A DNA stretch of 64,000 bases, taken from Trichobilharzia szidati (Eukaryota > Platyhelminthes > Trematoda > Strigeidida > Schistosomatidae). Both the position numbers and the translations under genes were made by a program. The stretch is from contig OX235277.1 in assembly GCA_944472155.2 (NCBI GenBank), positions 25,678,804 through 25,742,803 of the forward strand, read 5' to 3'. A model generated the notes under the pieces. The model had not been told where the DNA came from. It saw nothing but the letters and a program-made list of their open reading frames with translations, and searched no databases. Positions 62,581 through 64,000 of this stretch are shown here, piece after piece. The stretch's first letter is position 1. Each line of letters starts with the position of its first letter.

Positions 62581-62716
62581 TTGAACAATCGCATAATAAG
62601 CGAAAGAGTGAATATTAAAGAAATATCCAAGTCCAAAAGCAATTGTTGTTAAACCCGATAAAAATGTACCAATACACAAGTATATTCTCAGGTCAATTTT
62701 ATCTGCAATATGTCCA
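62581..62716 (-). CDS. SLC37A: SLC37-family antiporter, exon for TM2-TM3
   Basis: The minus-strand acceptor TTTTACAATAG precedes 136 bases. One base completes a codon (probably Phe), then Gly-His-Ile-Ala-Asp-Lys-Ile-Asp-Leu-Arg, Cys-Ile-Gly-Thr-Phe-Leu-Ser-Gly-Leu and Phe-Gly-Leu-Gly-Tyr-Phe-Phe-Asn-Ile-His-Ser. It ends Ala-Ile-Val-Gln in phase 0 at a GTAAGC donor. Gly-x-x-Ala-Asp-Lys/Arg is the MFS loop 2-3 motif; Gly-Leu-Gly-Tyr-Phe-x-Asn-Ile-His is specific to SLC37. The first ~100 residues (TM1 and lumenal loop) must lie beyond 64000 if the gene continues as expected. Confidence 0.97.
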
Positions 62717-62984
62717 CTATTGTAAAATTTAATGTAAGTGTGTGAAAAAAAGGCAAACAATGAAAAGAGGTATACAGAGGTATGTATAAACAATGAGTTT
62801 ATGTACATATCTAAAGCAGAGAAATAGACAAATGAGACTGTAGGTTCTAAAAATCGAAAAAGAGGTAAACGAAAATGTTTGTCACACACTGTAAAATTTC
62901 TAAGTATCAATTCTTTCACACACAGAGATCTTACCTATAACTTTTAAAATTTGTTCCGATGTAATCCAAATAAAGTAAACTTAA

Positions 62985-63372
62985 GTAATATTTTTCGCAA
63001 CTGAGACCTCTAGTTGAAAGATGTGATAAAACAACTTGCTCTTTGGTGCAATCAAAAATCGACAGATATCCTTGTCATGTTAACTCCAACTGTATATACA
63101 AATTTACATGTATCTGTAGGAGCCGTTACGATTTTCCCAACATGTGCTAAAAAGCGTACGTCTAAAGGGAACACACGCTTTAAACAGTGCCATCGCCAGG
63201 CATCTCCTTGACATGGGTCATGAGGTGGACGTCACAAGATCGTTCGAAATTATCAATAAGCAAAAGAGTTCAATTCTCCTTGAGTTTGACGAAGCGATCT
63301 TCATCGAGCACCTGAAACCTGATTCATGCGTTCACAAAGAAGCAGTTATCAGCCTTTCTTTGCCCTGGTAAC
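62985..63372 (+). mobile_element. PLE-C-type GIY-YIG C-terminal fragment
   Basis: After a decayed Asn-Leu-His-Val-Ser entry (63095) and an out-of-frame Gly-Ala block, frame 63144-63371 gives Ala-Leu-Asn-Ser-Ala-Ile-Ala-Arg-His-Leu-Leu-Asp-Met-Gly-His, Thr-Arg-Ser-Phe-Glu-Ile-Ile and Leu-Lys-Pro-Asp-Ser-Cys-Val-His-Lys, ending Leu-Pro-Trp-stop, the characteristic PLE-C end. A distinct subfamily from 39800-40215. Confidence 0.8.
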
Positions 63373-64000
63373 TGGATATATTATCACCCTCTCTTTCATC
63401 TGATTACGTACTGTCGAAAGTTTCCACTGTGTATGATCATTATTTTTCGGAATAGTGTTTGATATGATATATATATATAATTACTGTATGCATATACTGA
63501 TTGATTGATTTTTGTTTAGAAATGAACTCTGTGCAAGTATGTTAAAGTTGGTTCTGTAGATATACTTAATAATGATGGTACCATTTTATTCTGCAAAAAC
63601 TGTTGTTCTTGATTTATTCAAATAAATAATCACTGAGCAAGGTCATCGGGTAGATATTTGTGTCCCAGGCTATCAGCCATTCTTAGTTACATGAGGTTTC
63701 CATGACGTTTGCTAACTCAGTTGGACTGGATTAAAGACCAGATCATACACCATGAAGTTTTGGGCGTTTAAATCAAGGACATTCACAGAAAAGTATGCAA
63801 CTAAATCCTTAGCTTCTAAATTATGCAGTTGTACAGCTTGTTAAATAAAGATCTCTGTTCTAATCAGCTTAAGTAAGTAAGCAAAATATCGTTCGTTCTT
63901 CGGTATTTGAATGCAACTTATGAAAATGTCAACATTACCATAGATAAACACATAAATATAAAGTGTGCCCTTGATAAATTACTTTCATTTGTGTCACATA
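63373..64000. other. AT-rich interval, no gene recognised
   Basis: A short TA tract (63468-63478) and a TGAT repeat (63500-63512) only. No upstream SLC37 exon was recognised on the minus strand. Confidence 0.5.

Noticed and set aside
1..64000. Prokaryotic features (operons, CRISPR arrays, ribosome binding sites, IS elements)
   Set aside because: Spliced exons, SINEs, non-LTR elements and eukaryotic rDNA show this is animal nuclear DNA. The inverted and tandem repeats do not form spacer-repeat arrays.

Overview
The window is repeat-dense, AT-rich eukaryotic DNA, most likely from a blood fluke (Schistosoma or a close relative). Evidence: short conserved exons with GT/AG junctions separated by kilobases of repeats; many tRNA-derived SINEs carrying a hammerhead ribozyme of the schistosome Sm-alpha type; abundant Penelope-like elements with GIY-YIG endonuclease domains; RTE- and CR1-like non-LTR elements; and an 18S/ITS1 rDNA fragment. 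Species is not decided. Two runs of N (8400-8899 and 38759-39254) divide the window into three contigs.

Only two host protein genes are recognisable, both partial. Left contig (1-8399): exons 1-3 of the E2 ubiquitin-conjugating enzyme UBE2G2 on the plus strand (4045-4087, 5014-5095, 6684-6802), stopping before the catalytic-cysteine exon. The other gene is an SLC37-family sugar-phosphate/phosphate antiporter (SLC37A1/A2-like). Its N-terminal-half exons are on the minus strand of the right contig (62716 to 56022). Its C-terminal-half exons are on the plus strand of the middle contig (11502-11594, 15834-16073, 20165-20213, 33559-33711, 35350-35447). Reverse-complementing only the segment between the two N runs makes all eight exons collinear on the minus strand, so the middle contig is probably misoriented (or there is a real inversion).

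The rest is mobile DNA. (i) RTE-like non-LTR retrotransposons of two families, called nLTR-1 (3' end with AAT-type tail, palm motif F[A/T]DD) and nLTR-2 (C-terminal Leu-Tyr-Gly-x-Glu-Thr-Trp). (ii) CR1/jockey-like fragments, one with an ORF1-type PHD-like finger. (iii) Penelope-like elements in several families, called PLE-A, B, C and D; the D assignment rests on repeated 3' sequence only. (iv) SINE families: HHR-SINE (tRNA-like head plus hammerhead), an Sm-alpha-like relative, and SINE-T, SINE-P and SINE-Q. (v) A solo-LTR-like element. Several insertions have clear target-site duplications, and nested insertions give a relative chronology.

The recurrent unexplained structure is inversion at every scale. 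PLEs, HHR-SINEs and the Sm-alpha-like element repeatedly carry an inverted copy of their own 3' part at the 5' end, and several insertions are near-perfect palindromes. I infer, but cannot prove, that the ribozyme SINEs are mobilised by the Penelope-like machinery. The family names are mine; no database search was possible.
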